Positions 50,810 to 57,938 of a stretch of 64,000 bases of DNA are shown piece after piece. The notes under the pieces were generated by a model that had not been told where the DNA came from, did no database searches, and saw only the letters and a list, made by a program, of their open reading frames with translations. Origin of the DNA: Nonomuraea spiralis (GTDB lineage: Bacteria; Actinomycetota; Actinomycetes; Streptosporangiales; Streptosporangiaceae); assembly GCF_014648435.1 (NCBI RefSeq), contig NZ_BMRC01000003.1, forward strand, positions 372,001-436,000. The letters run 5' to 3'. Positions within the stretch are counted from its first letter, which is position 1. The number at the start of each line of letters is the position of its first letter. The position numbers and the translations under genes were made by a program.

Positions 50810-51783
50810 CGGTGTCTGAGCCTGGCGATCAGCCCCAGGTCCTCCACGCAGCGGCCGAGGCCGAGGGCCACGGAGTCGGTGGGCCGCTCCGCGCGGCGGA
50901 CCGGCATGGACAGGCCCGCGCGCAGCCGCCGGCGCAGGCCGGGCAGCAGTGCGCCGCCGCCGACCAGCACCAGTCCTCCCTCGCCCAGGTCGGCGGCCAG
51001 TTCGGCGGGGCAGCGTTCCACGGTGTACTCGGCGGCCCGCACGATGTGCTCGACCGGCTGGGCGGCGGCCTCGCGGACGCGTTCGGCGGGCAGCGCGACC
51101 GCGCGCTCCTCGCCGGTGTCGGCGTCCCTGCCGTGGAGCAGGACGTTGCCCGCCGGCTCCCGTACCGAGCACAGCTTGGCCGCCTCGGCCTCCCGCTCGC
51201 CGACCAGCAGGCCGTGCTCGTACTCGGCCAGGCGGGCGACGGCCCGGGTCACCGCGCCCCCGCCGCCGCGTACCGTGCCGACGGTGACCACGGACCCGCA
51301 GGAGAGCACGGCGATCCTGGCGGCGTCGCGGCCGATGTCGATGACCATGTGACCGGTGCTGTCGTCCAGCGGCAGGCCCGCGCCGAGCGCCGCCGCGACC
51401 GCGTGCCTGACCAGCAGGATCCCGCGGGCCTCCGCCTCGAACCCGGCGTCGCGCAGCGCCACCCGCTCGATCGGCGTGAAGTCGTCGGGCACGGCCATGA
51501 CCAGGCGCGGCCTGGGGAAGGGATGCCGGTGCACCTTGTGCAGGAAGTGCCTGATCATGCGCCGGGTGAGCTCGCCGTCCTGGGGCAGGCCGTCGCTGAT
51601 CGGCCAGTACGTCTCGCCGTCCGCGCCGTCCGCGGCCTCGGCGCCGTAGCCGACGACCTTGCCCGTCTCCCTGTCGCGCATGACGGCCGAGGGCTCGTCG
51701 AGCACGATGCCCTTGCCCTTGGCATAGATCCGCGTGCTGGCCGCGCCGAGATCCATCGCCAGGTCACGACCCAGGAGCCTCAT
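50806..51783 (-). CDS. MreB-like actin-fold protein
   Basis: A 325-residue actin-family ATPase of the MreB/FtsA type: DLAMDLGAASTRIYAKGKGIVLDEPSAVMRDRETGKVVGYG (phosphate 1), RPRLVMAVPDDFTPIERVALRDAGFEAEARGILLVRHAVAAALGAGLPL (connecting and phosphate 2 region), GHMVIDIGRDAARIAVLS and LVLVGGGALLPGLRRRL (adenosine motif). It is shorter than rod MreB (about 340-347), and no mreC/mreD follows. It is therefore probably a divergent MreB-like protein rather than the rod-shape gene. It overlaps the DUF421 gene, suggesting they act together at the membrane. Confidence 0.85.
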   Translation of the reverse strand: MRLLGRDLAMDLGAASTRIYAKGKGIVLDEPSAVMRDRETGKVVGYGAEAADGADGETYWPISDGLPQDGELTRRMIRHFLHKVHRHPFPRPRLVMAVPDDFTPIERVALRDAGFEAEARGILLVRHAVAAALGAGLPLDDSTGHMVIDIGRDAARIAVLSCGSVVTVGTVRGGGGAVTRAVARLAEYEHGLLVGEREAEAAKLCSVREPAGNVLLHGRDADTGEERAVALPAERVREAAAQPVEHIVRAAEYTVERCPAELAADLGEGGLVLVGGGALLPGLRRRLRAGLSMPVRRAERPTDSVALGLGRCVEDLGLIARLRHR

Positions 51784-51867
51784 CGCCCTACAGGGAGGTT
51801 GACCATCATGCCTGGGTCTATTTCCGGCGCTTCTCCAACGCAACACCAGGAAGCGAAGAGTTCCGTT

Positions 51868-52365
51868 TTACCCTTCGCGCCGCAGGGCGGCCAGGGTCTC
51901 CTCGGCCCACTCCCGGCCGGAGCGCATCTGGCGCAGTCCGAGGGACAGCGCGTAATTGCCGAACTGGCCCTCGGGCTGGCAGTCGAGCACCGCGAGACGG
52001 GCCTCGAAGTGGCCCTTGATGCGCTCGACCACGGCGATGGCCTGCTCGGTGTCGAGCAGCGGCAGCAGGAACGCCTGGAGGGCGGTCTCGCTGCGGATGG
52101 TCGCCGACGGGTCGTGCTCGATCAGCCACTCGGTGAGCAGCCGGCTGCCGTCGGGGGTGATGGCGTAGATCTTGCGGCCCCGCGCGCCCTCGGCCTCGAC
52201 CGTCACCAGGCCGTCGGCGGCCATCTTGACCAGCTCGGGATAGATCTGCGTGTGCCCGGCCTGCCAGACGTGGTTGAGCGAGTGCTCGAACCTTTTGGCC
52301 AGGTCGTAGCCGCTGGCCGGGCCTTTGGCGGTGAGCAGGCCGAGGAGCGCGATCCGCAGGGACAT
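51868..52365 (-). CDS. PadR family transcriptional regulator
   Basis: A 165-residue PadR repressor with SLRIALLGLLTAKGPASGYDLAKRFEHSLNHVWQAGHTQIYPELVKMAADGLVTVEAEGARGRKIYAITPDGSRLLTEWL (winged helix) and a C-terminal helical dimerisation domain. I chose ATG 52365, which has no ribosome site but a TATGCT box 6 bases upstream, so it is probably leaderless. It is divergent from the MFS gene across a 34-bp palindrome. It probably represses that pump and itself. Confidence 0.9.
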   Translation of the reverse strand: MSLRIALLGLLTAKGPASGYDLAKRFEHSLNHVWQAGHTQIYPELVKMAADGLVTVEAEGARGRKIYAITPDGSRLLTEWLIEHDPSATIRSETALQAFLLPLLDTEQAIAVVERIKGHFEARLAVLDCQPEGQFGNYALSLGLRQMRSGREWAEETLAALRREG

Positions 52366-52374
52366 GCACTCAGC

Positions 52375-52408
52375 ATATCGAAGACTTGACATGTCAGCTC
52401 TTACATAT
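52375..52408. promoter_or_regulatory. 34-bp palindromic PadR operator
   Basis: The region is symmetric around 52391/52392: a perfect inner TGACATGTCA (52387-52396), 2-base spacers, and outer arms ATATCGAAGA and TCTTACATAT that pair at 8 of 10 positions. TTGACA at 52386-52391 may be a -35 of the MFS gene. It fits a PadR operator between PadR and MFS genes. Confidence 0.75.
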
Positions 52409-52420
52409 CAATCTTCACCT

Positions 52421-53875
52421 GTGACTAATGACATGAAGACCAAGGGCAACGGCCTGGTGTTGCTGGCGGTGCTCGGCGGGATGTTCCTGGCGATGCTCGA
52501 CCAGACGATCGTGGGCACCGCGCTGCCCCGCATCACCGGCGAACTGGGCGGCACGGAGCTGTACACGTGGGTGGTCACCGCCTATCTGCTCACCTCCACC
52601 GTGACCGTGCCGCTGTACGGCAGGCTCTCCGACCAGCACGGCAGGAAGCCGCTGCTGCTCCTCGGGATGTCGGTGTTCGTGGCCGGGTCGGCGTTGTGCG
52701 GCCTCGCGCAGGACATGACCCAGCTCATCGCCTTCCGCGCGGTGCAGGGGCTGGGCGCCGGCGCGCTGCTGCCGCTCTCGCTGGCGCTGGTGATGGAGAT
52801 GTTCCCGCCGGGGCGCAACGGCGCCCGGGTGCAGGGCGCGCTCGGCGGCGTGATGGCGTTGACGTACCTGGCCGGGCCGTTCCTGGGCGGGCTGTTCACC
52901 GACCACGCGAGCTGGCGGTGGGCCTTCTACGTGAACGTGCCGCTCGGGATCGTGCTGATCGCGATCGTGGTGCTGCGGCTGCCGTTCCGTCCCGGTACGG
53001 GCGGCGAGGGCCGGCCGGACTACGCGGGCATCGCGGTGTTCAGCGTGGCCGTCAGCGCGCTGCTGCTCGGCCTGACCGAGAAGGGCCTGGACGGCAACTC
53101 CTGGACCTCGTTGCCCGTGGCCGGGCCGATCCTGCTGGCGCTGGTGCTGCTGGTCGTGTTCGTGCTGGTCGAGCGGCGGGTGGCGAGCCCGATCATGCCG
53201 CTGCACCTGTTCCGGGACCGCACGTACACGCTGGTCAACGCGACCTCGTTCTTCACGGCCTTCTGCATGTACGCCGGCGTGGTGTTCCTGCCGCGCTACT
53301 TCCAGCAGGCGCTGGGCGTCAGCGCCACCGAGTCGGGGCTGCGGATCTACCCGATGACGCTGGCCATGGTGGCGGGCAGCGCGCTCATGGGCACGCTGAT
53401 GTCCAGGACGCGCACGTACAAGCCGTGGCTGGTCGTGGCGCCGTTCCTGCTCGTGGCCGGCAGCCTGCTCTGCCTGAACCTGACCCTGCGTACCGACGGC
53501 CTGGTGCTGGCCGGGTGGATGGTGCTCATCGGGCTCGGCATGGGCCCGATGTTGTCGGGGCTGACCGTGGCCGTGCAGCAGGCCGTCGAGCCCCGGTACA
53601 TCGGCACCGCCTCGGCCAACCTGACCTTCTTCCGGCAGATCGGCGGCTCGGTGGCGCTGGCGCTGGGCGGCACCGCGTACACCTCGGTCATCGGCACGGA
53701 CGCGCCCGTCCACGGGCTCGCGGCCGCCCACGCCTCGGCGGCGGCCGTGGTGATCCCGTCGCTGGGGGTGGCGGGCGCGGTGGTCGCCCTGGTCGCGCTG
53801 GTCATGATGCCGGGCAGGCGGGTGGAGCAGGCGCCGGCGGCGGAAAGCAGAGTGGAGGCCGGTTTCGCGTCGTAA
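52421..53875 (+). CDS. MFS drug efflux transporter, DHA2 (EmrB/QacA-like)
   Basis: A 484-residue transporter with 14 predicted membrane helices. It has LDQTIVGTALPRITGELGG in helix 1, GRLSDQHGRKPLLLLG (motif A), GLGAGALLPLSLALVMEMFPPGRNGARVQGALGGVMALTYLAGPFLGGLFTDHASWRWAFYVNVPLG (motif C and connecting), typical of EmrB/QacA drug exporters. GTG 52421 is in frame with ATG 52433, and neither has a ribosome site, so it is probably leaderless. The divergent PadR gene and shared palindrome suggest inducible efflux. Confidence 0.92.
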   Translation: MTNDMKTKGNGLVLLAVLGGMFLAMLDQTIVGTALPRITGELGGTELYTWVVTAYLLTSTVTVPLYGRLSDQHGRKPLLLLGMSVFVAGSALCGLAQDMTQLIAFRAVQGLGAGALLPLSLALVMEMFPPGRNGARVQGALGGVMALTYLAGPFLGGLFTDHASWRWAFYVNVPLGIVLIAIVVLRLPFRPGTGGEGRPDYAGIAVFSVAVSALLLGLTEKGLDGNSWTSLPVAGPILLALVLLVVFVLVERRVASPIMPLHLFRDRTYTLVNATSFFTAFCMYAGVVFLPRYFQQALGVSATESGLRIYPMTLAMVAGSALMGTLMSRTRTYKPWLVVAPFLLVAGSLLCLNLTLRTDGLVLAGWMVLIGLGMGPMLSGLTVAVQQAVEPRYIGTASANLTFFRQIGGSVALALGGTAYTSVIGTDAPVHGLAAAHASAAAVVIPSLGVAGAVVALVALVMMPGRRVEQAPAAESRVEAGFAS

Positions 53876-53922
53876 GCGACGTCATGCGAAGCTGTGGATG
53901 TCCCCAACACCAGGAGGTCCTC

Positions 53923-54123
53923 ATGGCGGAAACACCGGAGCCGGAAGTCGACGAGACTCCCGAGGACGAGATGAAGCGCAAGTTCCGCGAGGCGCTGGAA
54001 CGCAAGCGCAACCAGCACGCCGACTCGGCCGCGGGTGGCAAGGGCGTGGACCCGTCGAAGATCCACGGGGCGCACGGTCCGGCCGCGAGTAAAAGATCCT
54101 TCAGGCGCAAGAGCGGCGGCTGA
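53923..54123 (+). CDS. DUF5302 small protein
   Basis: A 66-residue, highly charged protein beginning MAETPEPEVDETPEDEMKRK, with FREALERKRNQHADSAAGGKGVDPSKIHGAHGPA and an SFRRKSGG end. This sequence pattern is DUF5302, an actinobacterial family of unknown function. AGGAGGTCC precedes ATG 53923. A strong terminator follows. Confidence 0.88.
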   Translation: MAETPEPEVDETPEDEMKRKFREALERKRNQHADSAAGGKGVDPSKIHGAHGPAASKRSFRRKSGG

Positions 54124-54139
54124 AAGGCCCAATTTCTCT

Positions 54140-54172
54140 GGGGGTACGGCATGCCGTGCCCCCTTTCTCTTT
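54140..54172 (+). terminator. Intrinsic terminator after DUF5302
   Basis: A GC-rich hairpin (GGGGGTACGG/CCGTGCCCCC with a CATG loop, one T-G pair) followed by TTTCTCTTT. It ends the DUF5302 transcript before the riboswitch promoter. Confidence 0.85.
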
Positions 54173-54284
54173 GCCATGACAGGTAGATCTTTACCCGATT
54201 CATGACGATTCGTTTGTATTTGTCCGTTTCTCTGGGTACGGTCTTAACCAATTACCAGCTGGTGGCGTAGTCCCTACCAGGAGA

Positions 54285-54422
54285 GGGGCGACAGCTGGCG
54301 CCGAATCCCGACTTGTCGGGAACCGGGGACCCATCTCATTGGGGTGAATCCGGCCACGTGCCGGTAGGGCATCTCCACGCCCGAACCCGTCAGCTAACCC
54401 GGTAGGCGAGATGGAGAGGACT
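54285..54422 (+). ncRNA. c-di-AMP riboswitch (ydaO/yuaA type)
   Basis: The conserved core blocks of the ydaO/yuaA riboswitch are present in order: GCCGAATCC, GGGAACCGGGGACCCA (54318-54333), GGGGTGAATCC, AGGGC, then CCGAACCCGTCAGCTAACCC (54381-54400), GGTAGGC and a GAGATGGAGAGGA end pairing with CATCTCC. These match the pseudosymmetric two-site aptamer known to bind two c-di-AMP molecules. It lies in the leader of the secreted protein gene at 54602. In actinobacteria this riboswitch normally switches off cell-wall-remodelling proteins at high c-di-AMP. Boundaries are approximate. Confidence 0.93.
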
Positions 54423-54430
54423 TGACCCGC

Positions 54431-54481
54431 ATGTACCACCTCGTCGTTCCCCCAGGCAGTGTAGTGACGGCCGCCTGCTGA
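54431..54481 (+). CDS. Possible 16-residue leader ORF after the riboswitch (MYHLVVPPGSVVTAAC)
   Basis: The mini-ORF begins 11 bases after GGAGAGGA, which is also the end of the riboswitch. Its stop lies in the loop of the hairpin 54469-54487. If translated, ribosome passage would influence that hairpin. There is no other support, so this is tentative. Confidence 0.3.
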   Translation: MYHLVVPPGSVVTAAC

Positions 54482-54487
54482 GCGGCC
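54469..54487 (+). terminator. Candidate expression-platform terminator of the riboswitch
   Basis: GGCCGC-7-base loop-GCGGCC is followed by TCTTCCCC. It lies between the aptamer and the coding region and could be the regulated terminator. The stem is short, so confidence is limited. Confidence 0.45.
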
Positions 54488-54601
54488 TCTTCCCCGACTT
54501 TCCCCCACGCGCCGCGTAACCGCCCTTTCGGCGCTCATGCCTGGTTACGGACCGTAGTCGCGCGCGTTCCCCCTGTCCCCTCGCGAAGGACTCACTGCAT
54601 C

Positions 54602-55318
54602 ATGTCTGCTCGATTTGGCCTGCGTTCCATCGCCCTGTTGTCCGCGTCCGCCCTGGGCGCGCTGACCATCGGCGCCACCTGCGCCCACGCCGACACCGGC
54701 GACGACCAGAAGATTTTGCTCAAGGGGTCCACCACGGCCTCCTACTTCTGGGACGACTCCTCCGGCCGCGCCGGCGACACCGGACTTCCCGCCAGTGGCA
54801 AGCCCATGCAGAAGGGCCTGGCCGCCAGCCCGAGCTGGCCCCTGATGACCGAGGGTTACGTGACGTTCAACGGCAAGAAGATGCCGTTCTTCGTCGGTGA
54901 CCGCGGCCCCGGTGTGCCCTCCAACCGCGGGGTCATGCTCGACCTCGACGCCAAGACCTTCGCCGAACTGACCGGCGGCACCTTCAACTCCGACACCCTG
55001 GGTGTGGACGGCAACGGCGGCCGCGGCCACATCAAGATCGACTACGTCATCACCAAGTGGGGCGACGGCAAGGGCAAGAAGAACTACCCCGTGGCCTTCT
55101 CGACCGGCGCGTGGAGCAGGTACGACTCGAACCCCGCCGAGCCGCCCAAGGTCGAGGCCGCGCAGGCCGCCGACGACGCCGCCGGTTCCGCCGGTGGCCA
55201 GGAGGGGATCGGCAAGTCCGTCGCGATGGGCGGCACCGTCATGGCCGGCGTGCTGGTGGTGGCCGGCGGTGGCGTGGTGCTCGGCGGCGAGCGCCTGCGC
55301 AAGCTCCTCAACGACTGA
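54602..55318 (+). CDS. Secreted, membrane-anchored double-psi-barrel-like wall protein
   Basis: A 238-residue exported protein. The signal peptide ends about AHA (residue 30). The mature region has GEPF-like spacing and MPFFVGDRGPGVPSNRGVMLDLDAKTFAELTGG (about 98-130), where DRGP and MLDLDAKTFAELTG match the double-psi beta-barrel core of RlpA/expansin-like wall proteins, and GHIKIDYVITKWG closes it. A Pro/Ala/Glu-rich linker and a C-terminal helix (about 210-228) with LRKLLND anchor it. The riboswitch in its leader fits a wall-remodelling role. The DPBB assignment is my inference. Confidence 0.75.
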   Translation: MSARFGLRSIALLSASALGALTIGATCAHADTGDDQKILLKGSTTASYFWDDSSGRAGDTGLPASGKPMQKGLAASPSWPLMTEGYVTFNGKKMPFFVGDRGPGVPSNRGVMLDLDAKTFAELTGGTFNSDTLGVDGNGGRGHIKIDYVITKWGDGKGKKNYPVAFSTGAWSRYDSNPAEPPKVEAAQAADDAAGSAGGQEGIGKSVAMGGTVMAGVLVVAGGGVVLGGERLRKLLND

Positions 55319-55347
55319 TCCCCGGACATACGGCTCTTTACGCCGAA

Positions 55348-55370
55348 CGACCAGAATGACATTCTGGTCG
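55348..55370. promoter_or_regulatory. Perfect palindrome at the alpha/beta hydrolase promoter
   Basis: Eleven-bp arms CGACCAGAATG and CATTCTGGTCG with a single-base spacer, ending 2 bases before the GTG start. CATTCT at 55360-55365 could be the -10 of a leaderless promoter, so a bound regulator would block transcription. TetR-type operators have this form. No regulator gene is adjacent, so the binding protein is unknown. Confidence 0.75.
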
Positions 55371-55372
55371 CT

Positions 55373-56242
55373 GTGATCCAGCGCGCAGCCGCGAACGGCA
55401 TCGAGATCGCCTACGAGAGCTTCGGCTCCCCCGCGGGACGGCCCCTGCTGCTCATCATGGGACTCGGCGCCCAGCTCATCCACTGGGACGACGACTTCTG
55501 TGAACTCCTGGCCGAGCAGGGGCACCACGTCGTCAGGTTCGACAACCGCGACGCGGGCCTGTCCACCCATCTCCACGACGAGGGCGTTCCCCAATGGGGA
55601 GCGCCTTCGCCGTATCTGCTGGACGACCTGGCCGACGACAGCGCCGCCCTCATGGACGTCCTGGGATGGCCCGCCGCGCACGTCGTCGGCGCCTCGATGG
55701 GCGGGATGATCGCCCAGGCGCTGGCCATCCGGCATCCCGGCCGCGTGCTGAGCCTGACCTCGATCATGTCCACGCCCGGCCCCCAGGCGGCCCCGCCGAC
55801 CGAGGCGGCCGCAGCGGTGCTGCTCGCCAAGCCCGCCGCGGACCGCGAGGCGGTCGTCGCCGACGCGCTGCGGACCTGGGCCGTGATCGGCTCCCCCGGC
55901 TACGAGCTGGACCGCGAACGTGTCAGCAGGCTGGCCGGGCTCGCCTTCGACCGCTGCCACGACCCGGCCGGCACGGCCCGCCAGCTCGCCGCCATCCTGG
56001 CCTCGGGCGACCGTACGTCGCCGCTGGGCGGGCTGAAGGTGCCCGCGCTGGTCATCCACGGCGAGGACGACCAGCTCGTGCCGGTCGCCGGTGGCCGGGC
56101 CACGGCCGCCGCCATCCCGGGCGCCCGCCTGGTCACGTACCCGGGCATGGGACACGACCTGCCGCGCCCGCTCTGGCCCGCCATCGTCGCCGAGGTCGGC
56201 GCGCACACCGGCTCCGTGACGGCGGCCGTCACGGAGCCGTGA
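55373..56242 (+). CDS. Alpha/beta hydrolase
   Basis: A 289-residue hydrolase. GLGAQLIHWDDDFCELLAEQGHHVVRFDNRDAGLST (the oxyanion and DNRDxGxS pattern), nucleophile Ser108 in VVGASMGGMIAQ, acid in LVIHGEDDQLVPV (Asp at about 230) and His in YPGMGHDLP (about 260). This resembles esterase/epoxide-hydrolase-like enzymes of the Hydrolase_4 type. The GTG start abuts a perfect palindrome. The substrate is unknown. Confidence 0.9.
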   Translation: MIQRAAANGIEIAYESFGSPAGRPLLLIMGLGAQLIHWDDDFCELLAEQGHHVVRFDNRDAGLSTHLHDEGVPQWGAPSPYLLDDLADDSAALMDVLGWPAAHVVGASMGGMIAQALAIRHPGRVLSLTSIMSTPGPQAAPPTEAAAAVLLAKPAADREAVVADALRTWAVIGSPGYELDRERVSRLAGLAFDRCHDPAGTARQLAAILASGDRTSPLGGLKVPALVIHGEDDQLVPVAGGRATAAAIPGARLVTYPGMGHDLPRPLWPAIVAEVGAHTGSVTAAVTEP

Positions 56243-56250
56243 GGCGGTGT

Positions 56251-56622
56251 TCAGAGCTCCAGCTTCTCCTCGATGACCTTGAGCATGTGCCGCGCCAGGG
56301 CCAGGTTGGCGCGGTTGCGGTCGAGGGCGAGGTAGAGGAAGAGGCCCTTGCCGCTGCGGCCGGTGATCGGGCGGATGATGTGGTACTGGGCGGTGAGCGT
56401 GATCAGGATGTCCTCGATGCCGTCCTTGAGGCCCAGCGAGTCCATCGTGCGCAGCTTGGCCTTCATGACCTCGGTGTTCCCCGCGGCCGCGACCTGGAGA
56501 TCCAGCTCCTTCGAGCCGCCGAGCGTGCCGAGCGCCATGCCGCTGCCGTGGTCGACGATCGCCGCGCCGATCGTGCCGTCGATGCCCATCATCTCCTTGA
56601 GGGAGACGTCCATGCCTGCCAT
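56251..56622 (-). CDS. Roadblock/LC7 domain protein, fourth gene of the operon
   Basis: A 123-residue Roadblock/LC7 protein: SLKEMMGIDGTIGAAIVDHGSGMALGTLGG at the start and EVMKAKLRTMDSLGLKDGIEDILITLTAQYHIIRPITGRSGKGLFLYLALDRNRANLALARHMLKVIEEKL at the end. This gives the helix-sheet-helix fold that usually regulates small GTPases (MglB-like). Its C-terminal half resembles the Roadblock-like protein at 57939, so the two are probably paralogues. It is the last gene of a four-gene minus-strand operon lacking a GTPase. Confidence 0.88.
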   Translation of the reverse strand: MAGMDVSLKEMMGIDGTIGAAIVDHGSGMALGTLGGSKELDLQVAAAGNTEVMKAKLRTMDSLGLKDGIEDILITLTAQYHIIRPITGRSGKGLFLYLALDRNRANLALARHMLKVIEEKLEL

Positions 56623-56649
56623 GCTTTTCCTCCGCTTCGGTCGGGATGG

Positions 56650-57021
56650 TCAGTGCTTGCGTGCCACGGCGGCCACGGAGGCCGCCGTCTTCCTGCCCTC
56701 CAGCCGGAGGAGCCCGACGTTGGCGCCGGGTCCCGCCAGGACCGTGAGGACGATGGTGGGGCCCGCGGCGTAGAAGGCCACGAAACCGGCGGTGCCGGAG
56801 ACGAGGGTCTCCTCGAACGTCCCGCGGCCCGTCATGGTCAGCATCCGGCTGCTCATCGCGAGCAGGGCCGCCGACAGCGCCGCCGCCCGCTCGCCGGTCT
56901 CTCCTTCGAGGTCGCAGGCGATCTGGAGGCCGTCCACGGTGCAGGCGACGCTGCCGGTGACGTCCGGCGTACGGCCGCGCAGGAGCTCCATCTCCGCCAG
57001 GACCTCTTGCCGTAGCTCCAC
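56650..57021 (-). CDS. Roadblock-like small protein, third gene of the operon
   Basis: A 123-residue protein starting VELRQEVLAEMELLRGRTPDVTGSVACTVDGLQIACDLEGETGERAAALSAALLAMSSRML. The layout (helix, VTGSVACTVDGLQIA strand pair, long Ala-rich helix, then FVAFYAAGPTIVLTVLAGPGANVGLLRLEGRK) is Roadblock/LC7-like. GGAGGAGG precedes GTG 57021. It lies 28 bases upstream of the Roadblock gene and 30 bases downstream of the DUF4388 gene. No GTP-binding residues. It may form hetero-oligomers with the other two Roadblock proteins. Confidence 0.72.
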   Translation of the reverse strand: MELRQEVLAEMELLRGRTPDVTGSVACTVDGLQIACDLEGETGERAAALSAALLAMSSRMLTMTGRGTFEETLVSGTAGFVAFYAAGPTIVLTVLAGPGANVGLLRLEGRKTAASVAAVARKH

Positions 57022-57050
57022 AGGTGGCCTCCTCCTGCGTGAGGGGAACC

Positions 57051-57935
57051 TCACGGCATCTCCTCCAGCGCCTTCTTCAGCCGCCGCAGCAGCGTCAGAT
57101 CGGTCGGGTCCGCCGTCGGCCGCGGCCCGGCGGCCTGGTGGGAGCCGCCCTCCCCGGTGCGCGCGGGCACCGGCACCGGGCTCGGGACCCGTCGGGGCAG
57201 GGGGTCCGGACTCGGGACCTGTCTGGGCGGCGGGTCTGCCGTGCCTGGGGTGTCGTCCGGGCGGCGCGGGGGCGTCGCGGCGGGCCGTGCCGGGTCCGGC
57301 GGGGCGAGGAGCCCGGCGGCGGCCAGCTTCCTGACGGCCAGGAGCACCGAGTAGCCCGACCGGCCCAGATGCCGGGCCAGCTCCAGCGGCGTCGCCTTCT
57401 GGTCGGCCCGTACGACGACCTCCCACTGCACCTGGCTGAGCGCGACCCCGTGCCCGGGGAGGCGGGGGATCGGCCGTACCGGCTGGGTGTCCACGTCGGA
57501 GGAGGGCCAGATGCCGGTGAGCTGGTCGCGGCGGCGGGCGCACTCGCGTACCAGCTCCGGTACGTCGAAGAACCACTGCCCGCCCAGCCAGTGCTCCTCC
57601 CCGGGCCGGAACTTCGGCCGTACGCCGGTCACCGGCAGCAGGAAGAACGCGGCGTCCAGGACCACCCCGAGGACGGCGTACTGGAGTTCGGCCAGGGTGA
57701 CCGGGCCCTCCTGGAGCAGCCGGGCGCGGCCGCCGTCCGCCTGGAGCGCGCGCAGCGCCGACTCCGACACCCGCCCCCTGGCCGCGAACAGCCGCTCGAC
57801 GCCGGGGGTCTGCGCGCACTCCATGTACGTCACGCGCCCGTCCGACAGGAAGACCGTGCCGTTCCTGCCCAGCCGCAGTGCCCCTGTCGCGCGTTCGCGG
57901 GCGAGTCCGGCGAGGAGCGAGTCGAGGGCGGTCAT
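57051..57935 (-). CDS. DUF4388-like protein with winged helix and Pro-rich linker
   Basis: A 294-residue protein. The N-terminus (SLLAGLARERATGALRLGRNGTVFLSDGRVTYMECAQTPGVERLFAARG, about 5-55) matches the DUF4388/PATAN-like domain seen in signalling proteins. Residues about 160-210 (LSQVQWEVVVRADQKATPLELARHLGRSGYSVLLAVRKLAAAGLL) form a winged-helix DNA-binding module. A Pro-rich linker (about 215-265) and a short C-terminal helix (LTLLRRLKKALEEM) follow. It is probably a DNA-binding adaptor that links the Roadblock proteins to transcription (inference). It lies in the middle of the operon with 57939 upstream. Confidence 0.8.
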   Translation of the reverse strand: MTALDSLLAGLARERATGALRLGRNGTVFLSDGRVTYMECAQTPGVERLFAARGRVSESALRALQADGGRARLLQEGPVTLAELQYAVLGVVLDAAFFLLPVTGVRPKFRPGEEHWLGGQWFFDVPELVRECARRRDQLTGIWPSSDVDTQPVRPIPRLPGHGVALSQVQWEVVVRADQKATPLELARHLGRSGYSVLLAVRKLAAAGLLAPPDPARPAATPPRRPDDTPGTADPPPRQVPSPDPLPRRVPSPVPVPARTGEGGSHQAAGPRPTADPTDLTLLRRLKKALEEMP

Positions 57936-57938
57936 GGC

